NCBI GenBank assembly: GCA_015069695.1
Contig: JADCRZ010000007.1
Span: 62,001-126,000, forward strand
DNA: 64,000 nucleotides
Source: Williamsia sp.
GTDB taxonomy: Bacteria; Bacteroidota; Bacteroidia; Chitinophagales; Chitinophagaceae
Direction: 5' to 3'
Below are positions 24,448 through 33,386 of the stretch, piece after piece (position 1 is the stretch's first letter; every line of letters starts with the position of its first letter). A program made the position numbers and the translations under genes. The notes beneath the pieces are model-generated. The model was not told where the DNA came from. It did no database searches and saw only the letters and a list, made by a program, of their open reading frames with translations.

Positions 24448-26136
24448 ATGAGGTCTATTAACGACATTGACCTATCTCCCAAACCTGAAAAAAAATATTG
24501 GGCAAATTGCCATCGGGAATGGCGGGAGGAGTTCATTTACTTCTTACTGGTGGACAGGTTTCATGACAGCAACAAAAGAACCCCATTGGAATATACCGAC
24601 AGGCACAACGGCTTTGGCGATGCGGATCAGTTAAACCAATCCTGTGGTGGTACCATTCGGGGAATTACCAGTCATTTGAGTTATATAAAAGAGCTTGGGT
24701 GTACAGCCATTTGGCTAAGCCCGGTGTTTAAAAACAACCCCGAGGCGTATCATGGTTACGCCATCGAGAATTATCTGGAAATTGACGAGCGTTTCGGCAC
24801 AAAGGCCGATTTAGAAGAATTGGTGGATGCCGCACACCGCTTCAACATGCGGGTCTTTCTCGATGTTGTTCTGCACCATAGCGGTAACAATTGGTTTTAC
24901 CCCGACCGGTTGCAATACTACTATCATGAAGGCCAGGCATTTCCCTTCGGCGAATGGCGTTATGAAGACAAACCCGTACCAGTTGAACTTCGCAATCCTT
25001 CCCTATATGGCTGCAAGGGAGAGATCGTAAATTTTGACGCATTTCCCGAAACAAGAGAAGGTGATTTCTTCAACTTGAAGGCCTATAAAAACGACGAAGG
25101 CAGAGAAGCGCTTTACGTTCAGAAGATTTTAATTGCCCTCCACTGTTATTGGATACGGGAAACGGATATTGACGGATTTAGGCTTGATGCGGTAAAGCAC
25201 ATGGGCGAAATTGCCATCAGCCGGTTCTGTTCATTTGTACGGGAGTACGCTTATTCGTTGGGGAAGAAGAACTTCTTTTTGTTTGGAGAGTTGATAGGCG
25301 CTGATGAGATGTGTAACCAATACTTAGGCCCCAAAACGATGACTACCGTAAATGACCACAATCTTTACTACGGCTTGAATTCCGTACTTGACTTTCAGCT
25401 TTATTTTATTTTGGAGGGAGTTATCAAAGGCAAGAATTCGCCGGGGAACTTAATCAAACGCTATGAAGAACTTCAGAAAAATGCGTTGGACCGGGGCGAA
25501 TACGGTGAATACCTTGTCACATTTATTGATAATCACGACCAGATTGGCGACGCCTTTAAAAACAGGTTTGGTTACAACGCCAGTCCTCGGCAGATCATCG
25601 CCGGCATTGCCTTTCTTCTTTGTGCTTTGGGAACGCCCTGTATATACTACGGTACCGAGCAGGGCCTAAACGGCTGCGGTAAGGGTGACAAATACATCCG
25701 GGAATGCCTGTTTAATCCTGATGACAAAACCACCAATCTGCTTAACCAGAAATCGGAAATCTATGCGGGTATTGCCGCCATTGCAAAATTTCGCAACGAA
25801 AGCAACGTGCTTCGGTTCGGCCGCATGTTCATTCGGGAACTGTCAGGTGACGGAAAGCATTTCCATTTACCCGAATGCAGTAAGTGTACACTTGCATTTT
25901 CCAGGGTATTGTATAATCAGGAAGTGGTTTTTGTTTACAACACATCGGCTTCAGATGCAAAAGAAGAGTATGTATTGATTGACCATCAATTGAATAATGG
26001 GAAGAAATGGCTAACACCGGTTTATGGCTGCAAAAGCAACGTAGAGATACATCATTCAGAAGACCCTTCAAACCCGGTCAGCTACATAAAATTGTACCTC
26101 ATGCCCATGCAGCTTGTTATTCTCAAAAACTATTAA
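24448..26136 (+). CDS. GH13 alpha-amylase-family enzyme
   Basis: 562 residues, no signal peptide (cytosolic). GH13 motifs in order: substrate loop 'GYAIENYLEID' (~110), nucleophile 'GFRLDAVKH' (D near 244), acid/base 'LFGELIGADE' (E ~281) and 'FIDNHDQ' (~360). The N-terminal 'FIYFLLVDRFHDS' is typical of amylase-like glycoside hydrolases and sucrose/trehalose-active members. A beta-sandwich domain C ends the chain. Substrate unknown. It follows the PRPP-synthetase-like gene by 6 bp, likely co-transcribed. Confidence 0.85.
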   Translation: MRSINDIDLSPKPEKKYWANCHREWREEFIYFLLVDRFHDSNKRTPLEYTDRHNGFGDADQLNQSCGGTIRGITSHLSYIKELGCTAIWLSPVFKNNPEAYHGYAIENYLEIDERFGTKADLEELVDAAHRFNMRVFLDVVLHHSGNNWFYPDRLQYYYHEGQAFPFGEWRYEDKPVPVELRNPSLYGCKGEIVNFDAFPETREGDFFNLKAYKNDEGREALYVQKILIALHCYWIRETDIDGFRLDAVKHMGEIAISRFCSFVREYAYSLGKKNFFLFGELIGADEMCNQYLGPKTMTTVNDHNLYYGLNSVLDFQLYFILEGVIKGKNSPGNLIKRYEELQKNALDRGEYGEYLVTFIDNHDQIGDAFKNRFGYNASPRQIIAGIAFLLCALGTPCIYYGTEQGLNGCGKGDKYIRECLFNPDDKTTNLLNQKSEIYAGIAAIAKFRNESNVLRFGRMFIRELSGDGKHFHLPECSKCTLAFSRVLYNQEVVFVYNTSASDAKEEYVLIDHQLNNGKKWLTPVYGCKSNVEIHHSEDPSNPVSYIKLYLMPMQLVILKNY

Positions 26137-26239
26137 AAGGTATAAGCAATTAAAAATTCTTAGCCAACTGTCAGTACGGGGATGCTACACACATGAAGGT
26201 GAAAATTCTATTATTGGCATATACTCAAACAAGAAACAC

Positions 26240-26521
26240 ATGAACAATCAGCCTTCAACCGATACACGACTTGCGCAATCTGCTTCCGCAATAGGGGCAG
26301 GTATTTTAGGTTTTGGCATCGCTTCTAAACTTGGGCTCTCCATTGGTAATTACGCCTTTATAATCGTGGTAGTGGGCGGTATCCTACACGTATGGGGGAT
26401 GTACTTAGCACAAATGAAAAATGCAGGCGTTACCAGCACCGGGATTGCAAAAATCCTTTGGATTTCGGCCTGGCTTTGTCTTTTTGCCTTGATAATGCTT
26501 GTAGTTTATTGGCTACTTTAA
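26240..26521 (+). CDS. Small three-TM membrane protein
   Basis: 93 residues from ATG 26240; longer in-frame reading overlaps the previous gene and looks non-coding. Three TM helices ('SASAIGAGILGFGIASKLG', 'YAFIIVVVGGILHVWGMYLA', 'LWISAWLCLFALIMLVVYWLL', each given in part) separated by short polar loops. The 'HVWGMYL' turn resembles small membrane proteins of metal and redox clusters, but no family is recognised. It ends 21 bp before the ATPase gene. Confidence 0.6.
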   Translation: MNNQPSTDTRLAQSASAIGAGILGFGIASKLGLSIGNYAFIIVVVGGILHVWGMYLAQMKNAGVTSTGIAKILWISAWLCLFALIMLVVYWLL

Positions 26522-26542
26522 ATACAACGACTGAACTTTATT

Positions 26543-27088
26543 ATGGACAACAAACGAACACAAACAAATTGGTATGTTATTACGGGCGGGCCCAGTTCTG
26601 GCAAAACAACGACGGTGAACTTATTGCGTGACAAAGGCTACAAAACCACTATCGAACATGCCCGCCATTACATTGACACCCAACTTGTCGCCGGCAAAAC
26701 GGTAACTGAATTAAGGCAAAATCAAAAAGCTTTTCAGGCTGGTATTCTTGATATGCAAATTGAGAAGGAAAATTCTTTGTCGCCGGACGAGGCGGTCTTT
26801 CTTGACAGAGCCATCCCGGATGCATTGGCTTATTACCGCTTTTTAAATTTACCCGAAGATGAGAAACTGGTACAGGCGTTGAAAGCCACAGCGTACAAAA
26901 AAATTTTTATTCTTGACCGTTTGCCGCTGATAAGAGACTATGCACGAACCGAGGACGAAGAAGCGCAAAAAAGACTTCATGAATTGATTATTGAAGTATA
27001 TCGGTCATTGGCATTTCCCGTTGTCACTGTACCTGTACTTGAACCTAAAGAGCGGGTCAACTTCATTTTGTATAGCCTTCAAGGGTAA
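26543..27088 (+). CDS. AAA_28/NadR-like P-loop ATPase
   Basis: 181 residues. Walker A is GGPSSGKTT (~15-23); 'EHARHYID' and 'FLDRAIPDALAYY' are the landmarks of the AAA_28 (PF13521) family, which holds NadR-type kinase domains and related nucleoside/nucleotide kinases. A likely small-molecule kinase or regulatory ATPase; substrate unknown. It closes a gene run with a PRPP-synthetase-like protein, so a link to nucleotide or NAD ribose metabolism is possible but not shown. Confidence 0.8.
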   Translation: MDNKRTQTNWYVITGGPSSGKTTTVNLLRDKGYKTTIEHARHYIDTQLVAGKTVTELRQNQKAFQAGILDMQIEKENSLSPDEAVFLDRAIPDALAYYRFLNLPEDEKLVQALKATAYKKIFILDRLPLIRDYARTEDEEAQKRLHELIIEVYRSLAFPVVTVPVLEPKERVNFILYSLQG

Positions 27089-27386
27089 ACAAGTGTTCTA
27101 ATGGCGGTCCTCGCTTAGTACCGGCTGAAGCCGACATTCTCGCCAGCTCAAATTGCGTATCTTTTGCTGTCAGTAATTTCGAAATTGTGATTTAGGGTTA
27201 TGGTCCGTTTTTAAATTGATAAGATAAGAAAAAACGCATTTTTATAAACCCTTTGCCTAGTATCATCGGTGCTTCTTTAAACAAAAACCCTTTCTGCGCC
27301 TTGGTCTAAAAATTGCAAATTTGCTCTGCCATGTTACAGCAAGCTTTTCAGGCACAATCTGCCTGCCAACCAATTTTAATTTCAAC
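27089..27386. other. Intergenic region without clear genes
   Basis: About 300 bp with scattered stops in all frames. A short palindrome GCAAATTTGC at 27315-27324 resembles a Bacteroidota -7 box and could mark the promoter of the following large gene, but the -33 element is not evident. No hairpin with T-run was seen after the ATPase gene. Confidence 0.4.
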
Positions 27387-30300
27387 ATGAGGGACACAAA
27401 CTTTAATCTGTACCGGGTTCTGCTTCCCGGCATCTTAGGCTGTATTTTTCTTTGCAACTCCTTGGCTGTAACAGCGCAAGCTGACACCATCATTCAACGG
27501 CTTTTTTTATTGGGCGATGCCGGCCAGATGGAAAGCAACACCATCCCGGTGATGGAATGGCTGAAAAAAAAGGTTGACTGGAACGATGAAAAGAACGTGG
27601 CGCTTTTTTTAGGCGACAACATTTACCCCGAAGGTTTGCCGGATGAAGGCGCTGCCGATTATCCTGAAGCGAAAAAAGTCATGGACTACGAATTGAGCTT
27701 TTTCAAGGGTAAAAAGGCAAAGGCTTATTTCGTGCCCGGCAATCATGATTGGCTGGGCGGAAAAATTGGTGGCTGGGAAAGGGTCATGAACCAGGTCAAT
27801 TATATCAATTCACTGCAGGCGCCCAACATTCAGGCATGGCCGCTGAACGGTTGCCCCGGCCCCATTCCGGTGGAACTGAACGAGAAGGTGGTGCTGGTGA
27901 TGATGGATAGCCAGTGGTTCCTGAACATTCACGACAAGCCAGGTCCCGCGTCTTCCTGCGAGGCCCGGAGCATCGATGAATTTGCCGCTGAATTAAGGCA
28001 AATCGTACTGTCCCACCCCAACCAGCTCCTGGTGCTGGTGATGCACCATCCCATGTACACCTATGGCGTTCACGGCGGCGCTTACGGCCTCAAGCAAAAT
28101 ATTTTTCCCCTTGCCGACGCCATTAAGGGACTGTACATTCCCCTTCCCGGCCTTGGCTCTGCCTATGCTTTGGCCCGTGGCTTTTTCGGCAGCCTGCAAG
28201 ATACCTACCACCCGCTTTATAAAACCATGATTAACGAGATTGAGGCGGTCTTGCAAAAGCATCCTAATCCCATTGCCGTGGCGGGACATGAGCACAGCAT
28301 GCAGCTTATCGTCAAGGATAGCATTCCCTACATCGTTAGCGGTTCGGTAGCCAAACTCACCCGGTTGCGCAAGGGAAAGAACAGTTTGTTCTCCCGGTTG
28401 GAGAACGGCTTTTCTGTTCTTGAAGTCAGCAAAAGCGGCAAGGTGGAAGTGAAGTTTTACAACCTGCAGGCGCAGGGCTTAAACACACCCATCTTCGCTA
28501 AAGAATTAAAACCAATCGTCCCACAGGCAGCGCCGGCAACGGTGGATACGCTGCTGCCGGTAATCGGCAAAGTGAATGTGCAGGCTGGCGCCAATTTAAA
28601 AGCGAGTGGTTTGCGGGAATTTTTGTACGGGGAGAATTACCGCAACGAATGGACACAGTCTATCACCGTGCCCATGATTGACCTGGGCAGCGAAGCCGGG
28701 GGGCTAAAGCCGTTAAGACAGGAAGGAAGCCGGCAAAATGCTTCGTTGCGCCTTGCAGACAAATCCGGAAAGGAATGGTCGTTGCGTACGATTGTAAAAT
28801 TTCCCGAAGCCGTTATTCCTTCCGACCTGCGCAGTGCCGTGCAAAAGCAGGTGCTGGCCGACGGTGTATCCGGCGCCTATCCCTTTGCTTCGTTGTCCGT
28901 GCCCATTTTAGAAAAGGCTGCCGGCATCCCCACCCTGCGGCGAAAGCTTTTTTATGTACCCGATGACCCAAGGCTGGAGCGGTTTCGCACCGGGTTCAAA
29001 AACACCCTGGCATTGCTGGAAGAAAGGGAGCCTGCCGGAGTAAAGAAAACCATCCCGACCGAAGACGTGATTTTGCTATTGGCCAAAGACAACAACAGTC
29101 GTGTGGCCCAAAAGGCCGTGTTGCGGGCAAGGCTGATGGACAATTTTGTGATGGACTTTGACCGCAACGAAAGCAAGTGGCGATGGACGACTATTGACAG
29201 CGGCAGAACAAAAACCTACTTCCCCATTGGTCACGACCATGACCAGGCATTCTTTAAAAGCGAAGGCCTCGTCACCAGCCTGCTGCACCATCCCTGGGTG
29301 ATGCCCGAAACACAAGGCTTCAGCCCACAGGCGCACAACATAAAAACCTTCAATAAAACCTCCCGCAACTTTGACCGCTACTTTTTGACCGAACTTTCCG
29401 CCGCCGATTGGGAAAAGGAAGTGGACACCTTTTTGCTGCGCTTGACAGACGACGTGATTGCAAACGCCTTGCAACAACAACCGTCCGAAATAATAACGTA
29501 TAGCAGCCAGGAAATCGTAGCGAAGCTGGTAAAACGCAAAGCATATTTTAAAAATGAGATGATGGCGTATTACCGCTTTCTTTCTAAAGAAGTGAACGTG
29601 GTCGGTACCAATCAAAGAGAGTTGTTTACCGTTGCTGAAAAGGATAGCGGCATCGTTTTAGTTACCATCTACAAGCTGGAAAACGGCGGCAGTGTTGGGG
29701 CAAAGCTGTACGAACGCTTGTTTGACCCTGCCGTCACCCGTGAACTGCGCCTTTATGCGCTGGAAGGGGATGACAGCCTTGTGGTGAAAGGCAATACATC
29801 TCGCATCAAAATCCGGTTGATTGGAGGCCCTGGCAACGATTATTTTTTGAACCTGGGAACCGGCCAGCAGGTGAAGGTTTACGATGCCACTTTTGAAAAA
29901 AATACCATTGCCGGCAATCCGGGATTTATCAATCGCAACGTGGCTGACCCCGAAGTCAACCGCTACACCTACGCCGGTTTTAAATACAATTACATCTATC
30001 CAAGACCGGAAGCAGGCTACAACAAAGACGATGGCGTGACGGCAGGTATAACGGTGGAATATTTCAGGCAGGGCTTCCGGAAAGAGCCCTACGGTATGCG
30101 GCAGTTTCTCTATGCACGGAAAATGTTTGGCACAGGCGCTTGGTACTTTCGTTACGAAGCCGATTACCTGAAAGCGGTTAAGAACATGGATGTGCTGACA
30201 ACAGCAGAAGTGAAAGGCCCCGGTTATGTCACCAACTTTTTTGGCATCGGCAACAACACTGTTTTTGATAAATCAAAAGGAATAGGCTACTACCGCACAC

Positions 30301-31043
30301 AATACACTGTCGCTAATGCCTCGGTGCTTTTTGGAAAACGGCTTCAGTCCTGGATGCGGGTGGGCATCGGGCCTGCCTTCCAATATATTTCTACGAACAG
30401 GGAGCAGAACACGGGAAAATTTGTGTCAAATGCATTATGGAATGGCGTTAATTCGGCTACCCTGTTTCAGGACAAATGGTATGCGGGTGTTGGCGGCCGG
30501 GTGGACATCAATTCAAAAAACAGTGCGGCCCTGCCCACACGGGGCGCCTTGCTAAACCTTTATGCCCGGCAGTTGTTTGGGCTGAACGGGGCCAGCAAAT
30601 CCTTCTTTGACGGCGGCCTTGATTTGCGCATTTTTATCAGCATGGCAAACCTGCCCCGCTTTGTGCTGGCCACCCGTTTTGGGATGGCCCGCAACTTTGG
30701 AAAATTTGAGTACCAGCAGGCGCACTATTTAAGCGGCATTGACAATCTCCGGGGCTACCGCAAGGACCGCTTTGCAGGCCGCAGCCTGCTGTTCAACAAT
30801 ACAGAACTCCGCATCCGTTTGTTTGATTTTCCCACCTATATTTTTTCCGGCTCGGCAGGTGTACTGGCCTTTCACGATATTGGCCGTGTGTGGGCTGATG
30901 ACGAAAGGTCGGGCAGATGGCATACTGGTTACGGTGGTGGTATTTGGGTCTCGCCATTGCGGCGGTTTGTGATTGCGGGTTCGTTGGCCTTTTCCAAAGA
31001 AGGAAAAGCCTTGCCGCTTGTATCGTTTGGCTTTCAGTTTTGA
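27387..31043 (+). CDS. Giant metallophosphoesterase fused to an outer-membrane barrel
   Basis: 1218 residues from ATG 27387 (an upstream in-frame TTG is less likely), with signal peptide to 'AVTAQA'. The first ~310 residues form a calcineurin-like phosphoesterase: GDAG (~44), GDNIYP (~75), GNHDW (~118), 'VMHHPMYTYG' and GHEHS (~300), giving a dinuclear metal site. A long middle region follows, and the last ~350 residues read as a BamA/TamA-like surface-antigen barrel ('HYLSGIDNLRGYRKDRF', ending 'SFGFQF' with terminal Phe). The enzyme would be displayed at the outer membrane; substrate unknown. Confidence 0.85.
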   Translation: MRDTNFNLYRVLLPGILGCIFLCNSLAVTAQADTIIQRLFLLGDAGQMESNTIPVMEWLKKKVDWNDEKNVALFLGDNIYPEGLPDEGAADYPEAKKVMDYELSFFKGKKAKAYFVPGNHDWLGGKIGGWERVMNQVNYINSLQAPNIQAWPLNGCPGPIPVELNEKVVLVMMDSQWFLNIHDKPGPASSCEARSIDEFAAELRQIVLSHPNQLLVLVMHHPMYTYGVHGGAYGLKQNIFPLADAIKGLYIPLPGLGSAYALARGFFGSLQDTYHPLYKTMINEIEAVLQKHPNPIAVAGHEHSMQLIVKDSIPYIVSGSVAKLTRLRKGKNSLFSRLENGFSVLEVSKSGKVEVKFYNLQAQGLNTPIFAKELKPIVPQAAPATVDTLLPVIGKVNVQAGANLKASGLREFLYGENYRNEWTQSITVPMIDLGSEAGGLKPLRQEGSRQNASLRLADKSGKEWSLRTIVKFPEAVIPSDLRSAVQKQVLADGVSGAYPFASLSVPILEKAAGIPTLRRKLFYVPDDPRLERFRTGFKNTLALLEEREPAGVKKTIPTEDVILLLAKDNNSRVAQKAVLRARLMDNFVMDFDRNESKWRWTTIDSGRTKTYFPIGHDHDQAFFKSEGLVTSLLHHPWVMPETQGFSPQAHNIKTFNKTSRNFDRYFLTELSAADWEKEVDTFLLRLTDDVIANALQQQPSEIITYSSQEIVAKLVKRKAYFKNEMMAYYRFLSKEVNVVGTNQRELFTVAEKDSGIVLVTIYKLENGGSVGAKLYERLFDPAVTRELRLYALEGDDSLVVKGNTSRIKIRLIGGPGNDYFLNLGTGQQVKVYDATFEKNTIAGNPGFINRNVADPEVNRYTYAGFKYNYIYPRPEAGYNKDDGVTAGITVEYFRQGFRKEPYGMRQFLYARKMFGTGAWYFRYEADYLKAVKNMDVLTTAEVKGPGYVTNFFGIGNNTVFDKSKGIGYYRTQYTVANASVLFGKRLQSWMRVGIGPAFQYISTNREQNTGKFVSNALWNGVNSATLFQDKWYAGVGGRVDINSKNSAALPTRGALLNLYARQLFGLNGASKSFFDGGLDLRIFISMANLPRFVLATRFGMARNFGKFEYQQAHYLSGIDNLRGYRKDRFAGRSLLFNNTELRIRLFDFPTYIFSGSAGVLAFHDIGRVWADDERSGRWHTGYGGGIWVSPLRRFVIAGSLAFSKEGKALPLVSFGFQF

Positions 31044-31131
31044 TTGGAATGGGCGGCGAATAGTAAGAATGGAGGATTTTTTTGCGTAAACCTTACAACA
31101 ACCTTAGCAAAAGCCTTCATAGCTTTACCAT

Positions 31132-31209
31132 ATGAAAAAATTCAATGCACTCACCTGCTGGAAATGTGTGATGGTTTTGTCGGCCTTGTTCGCCTTGGCA
31201 AACCTATAA
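31132..31209 (+). CDS. Possible 25-residue peptide with CWKC motif
   Basis: A short frame ATG 31132 to TAA encodes MKKFNALTCWKCVMVLSAL followed by FALANL, with a basic start and hydrophobic stretch like a short membrane or signal peptide and a CxxC pair. A strong terminator follows 25 bp after the stop, so a small independent transcript is conceivable. It is too short to be sure; chance occurrence is possible. Confidence 0.3.
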   Translation: MKKFNALTCWKCVMVLSALFALANL

Positions 31210-31233
31210 GCAGTGAAAAAATAATGATAAATG

Positions 31234-31259
31234 AAGCTGGCTCGAAGCCAGCTTTTTTC
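31234..31259. terminator. Intrinsic terminator
   Basis: AAGCTGGCT (31234-31242) and AGCCAGCTT (31246-31254) pair perfectly around CGA, followed by TTTT. Flanking AAATGA and TCATTT can extend the stem. It separates the phosphoesterase/CWKC region from the small Cys-rich gene that starts 30 bp on. Confidence 0.8.
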
Positions 31260-31288
31260 ATTTAACATTCTGCGCTAACTTTACCCTT

Positions 31289-31603
31289 ATGAAAAAAGCG
31301 TTGGCATGGGCTTTATTGGTGGTGATGCTGCTTGTCAGCTTCCTGCCCTGTGCAGATGCCAAAGGCTTGGGTTCTCCCGAAAAAATAAGCTTGGCATTTG
31401 CCAAAACCGATAAGCAGGATAATCATCAGCAAGATCTCTGTCCTCCGTTCTGCCAGTGTCAATGCTGCTCAGTTGCTTCTTTTTATCTCCCGGAGCAAAC
31501 AGAGTTTGCTCCGGTTATCCAGTATCATCAACCATACCTTTTTCAACCGGCAAGTGCGGTAGTTCAAAAGCCGCACGACATTTGGCAGCCTCCCCAGCTA
31601 TAA
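31289..31603 (+). CDS. DUF6660-like small Cys-rich protein
   Basis: 104 residues with signal peptide (to 'CADAKG'). The mature part holds a cysteine cluster PPFCQCQCC and ends in WQPPQL. The same plan (PFCSCSCC...WQPPQL) occurs at 45063 beside the CzcA fusion, so both belong to one Bacteroidota family (DUF6660-like) that travels with metal efflux genes. A CxCxCC cluster at the periplasmic face could bind soft metals. This copy has no pump gene next to it. Confidence 0.7.
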   Translation: MKKALAWALLVVMLLVSFLPCADAKGLGSPEKISLAFAKTDKQDNHQQDLCPPFCQCQCCSVASFYLPEQTEFAPVIQYHQPYLFQPASAVVQKPHDIWQPPQL

Positions 31604-31751
31604 GCCTTCTTCATTCTTTAGACGTTCTGCACGGCCTTTAACGTTGTTGCTGCAAGGCAAGGGCATGCAACAGCGATGTACGATAATTTCTCCGTCTTAT
31701 AACGGCTTTAATGCTATAAACATCAATAAACAACCTTTTAAAGCAAAAAAT

Positions 31752-32192
31752 ATGAAAACAATTATTTTATCGGCAGCGTTCATTCTTGTCGCCGCTACGC
31801 TGAATGCGCAAGATGTTATCACGCTGAAAACAGGAACGACCATTAACGGCAAGGTGGCCGAAGTGGGCATCAACGAAATCAGGTACTACAAAGCCGAAAA
31901 CCTCCAAGGGCCGGTCTATGTAACCAGCAAGGCCGATGTGGCGCAGATAGCCTATGCCAACGGCGTAAAAGATGTGTTTGCATCAACCGGTACGCAGGCC
32001 GCCACAACGCAGCAAAGTCCAAACGTGGTGGTGGTGCCGCAGCAGGCGCCTCAAACGGTGATTGTGGAGCGGCCTTATAGAAGAAGTTGGTCATCGTACG
32101 TCTATCCCATTTTTACGCCGCATATAGATTTGGGCCATCACATTGATTTAGGCCATCATGGCGGTGGGCACGGCGGCGGGGGACATCACTAA
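31752..32192 (+). CDS. Secreted His/Gly-rich-tail protein
   Basis: 146 residues from ATG 31752, with signal peptide ('ATLNAQD'). The first half forms a compact strand-rich domain ('VITLKTGTTINGKVAEVG', then 'YYKAENLQGPVYVTSKADV'), similar to SH3-like stress proteins in Bacteroidota; the C-terminus is His/Gly-rich (GHHIDLGHHGGGHGGGGHH), suited to metal binding. Function unknown. The gene is preceded by a possible upstream start that overlaps no known gene. Confidence 0.65.
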   Translation: MKTIILSAAFILVAATLNAQDVITLKTGTTINGKVAEVGINEIRYYKAENLQGPVYVTSKADVAQIAYANGVKDVFASTGTQAATTQQSPNVVVVPQQAPQTVIVERPYRRSWSSYVYPIFTPHIDLGHHIDLGHHGGGHGGGGHH

Positions 32193-32298
32193 CTCACACG
32201 TTACCCCACTGCCGCAACGGCGGGCAGCGATGCCTGCACTACAGAAAACGTTACAAGCTTAGAAAGGTTTTTAGTTGTAAAACGAAAATTGATAACAA

Positions 32299-32607
32299 AT
32301 GAAATGTCCCAATTGCGAAGAAACACTGGTAATGACCGAACGCCAAGGCGTCGAAATTGATTATTGCCCCAAATGCCGTGGTGTGTGGCTCGATAAAGGG
32401 GAGCTGGATAAAATCATTGAACGTACTGCTGGCTATGCCGGGCCTGATACACCTGCAAACCAACAACCGCTGCCTCCGCAGCAAGGCTATCAGGGCGGAC
32501 AGGGTTATTATGGTGGTGGTCATCACGACGACCACCACGGCGGCCATCATGGTGGGTATGGCAAGCATGGACGGCGTGGTTTTTTCGGAAAGCTATTTGA
32601 CTTTTAA
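32299..32607 (+). CDS. TFIIB-type zinc-ribbon protein
   Basis: 102 residues, no signal peptide. N-terminal zinc ribbon CPNC...YCPKCRGVWLDKGEL is the zf-TFIIB (PF13453) signature with four Cys ligands. The rest is Gln/Pro/Gly and His/Gly-rich (GGGHHDDHHGGHHGG) and ends in 'GFFGKLFDF', a conserved end of this family. Role unknown; the His-rich tail is uncommon and echoes that of the upstream protein. Confidence 0.85.
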   Translation: MKCPNCEETLVMTERQGVEIDYCPKCRGVWLDKGELDKIIERTAGYAGPDTPANQQPLPPQQGYQGGQGYYGGGHHDDHHGGHHGGYGKHGRRGFFGKLFDF

Positions 32608-32643
32608 ACAGCTTTGAAATTACATCACATCAACCCAACAACC

Positions 32644-33369
32644 ATGCGATTTCAAAACAAAGTATGCCTTGTTACGGGCGGTGCCTCGGGCATTGGCAAA
32701 GCCATTTGCCTGCGGCTTGCTTCGGAAGGCGGCAGCATTGCCGTCATTGACATCAACGAAGCGGGACAGCAAACCTGCAACGAAATCCTGTCACAAAAAG
32801 GCGAGGCCATTTTTCTGAAGGCCGATATAGCGGAGAGCCGGAGCGTTCAGTACGTGGTGCAGCAAGCCATTGCCAAATGGGGCAAAATAGATGTGCTGGT
32901 GAACAATGCCGCCATCATGACGTTTAAGCCCATTACCGAACTAAGCGAGGAAGAGTGGGACAAGGTGATGGCCGTGAACATGAAAGCTGTGTTCATGCTG
33001 TGCAAATACAGCCTGCCCTACATAAACGGCGGCGCCATTGTAAACATCAGTTCCGTTCACTACCACGAAACCACCGCTAATGTTATCCCCTACGCCAGCA
33101 GCAAAGGCGCCATGGAAGCTTTTACACGGGGAATGAGTATTGAATACCCCGGCGATAAAGTACGGGTGAACTGTGTTGCGCCGGGTGCGGTGGATACGCC
33201 CATGCTGTGGAGCAATCCTAATGTGAAAGCAGGGGTGGAAAAGATTACGGGCAAGATTGGCAAGCCCGAAGACATTGCCGCGGCGGTTTGTTTCATTGCT
33301 TCTGGCGAGGCAGCTTATATCAACGGCTCCTCGCTGCATGTGGACGGTGGACGATTGAATATTTTATAA
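32644..33369 (+). CDS. SDR-family oxidoreductase
   Basis: 241 residues from ATG 32644. Classical short-chain dehydrogenase with cofactor motif TGGASGIG (~10-17), 'NNAAIM' (~88), Ser in 'NISSVHY' and the catalytic YASSK (~150-154), and 'VAPGAVDTPM' for substrate/cofactor closure. NAD(P)-dependent alcohol/ketone or sugar oxidation. The following GH1-like gene starts 17 bp after it, so the two may act on one sugar derivative. Confidence 0.88.
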   Translation: MRFQNKVCLVTGGASGIGKAICLRLASEGGSIAVIDINEAGQQTCNEILSQKGEAIFLKADIAESRSVQYVVQQAIAKWGKIDVLVNNAAIMTFKPITELSEEEWDKVMAVNMKAVFMLCKYSLPYINGGAIVNISSVHYHETTANVIPYASSKGAMEAFTRGMSIEYPGDKVRVNCVAPGAVDTPMLWSNPNVKAGVEKITGKIGKPEDIAAAVCFIASGEAAYINGSSLHVDGGRLNIL

Positions 33370-33386
33370 CGAAAGGAAAAAGTCTG

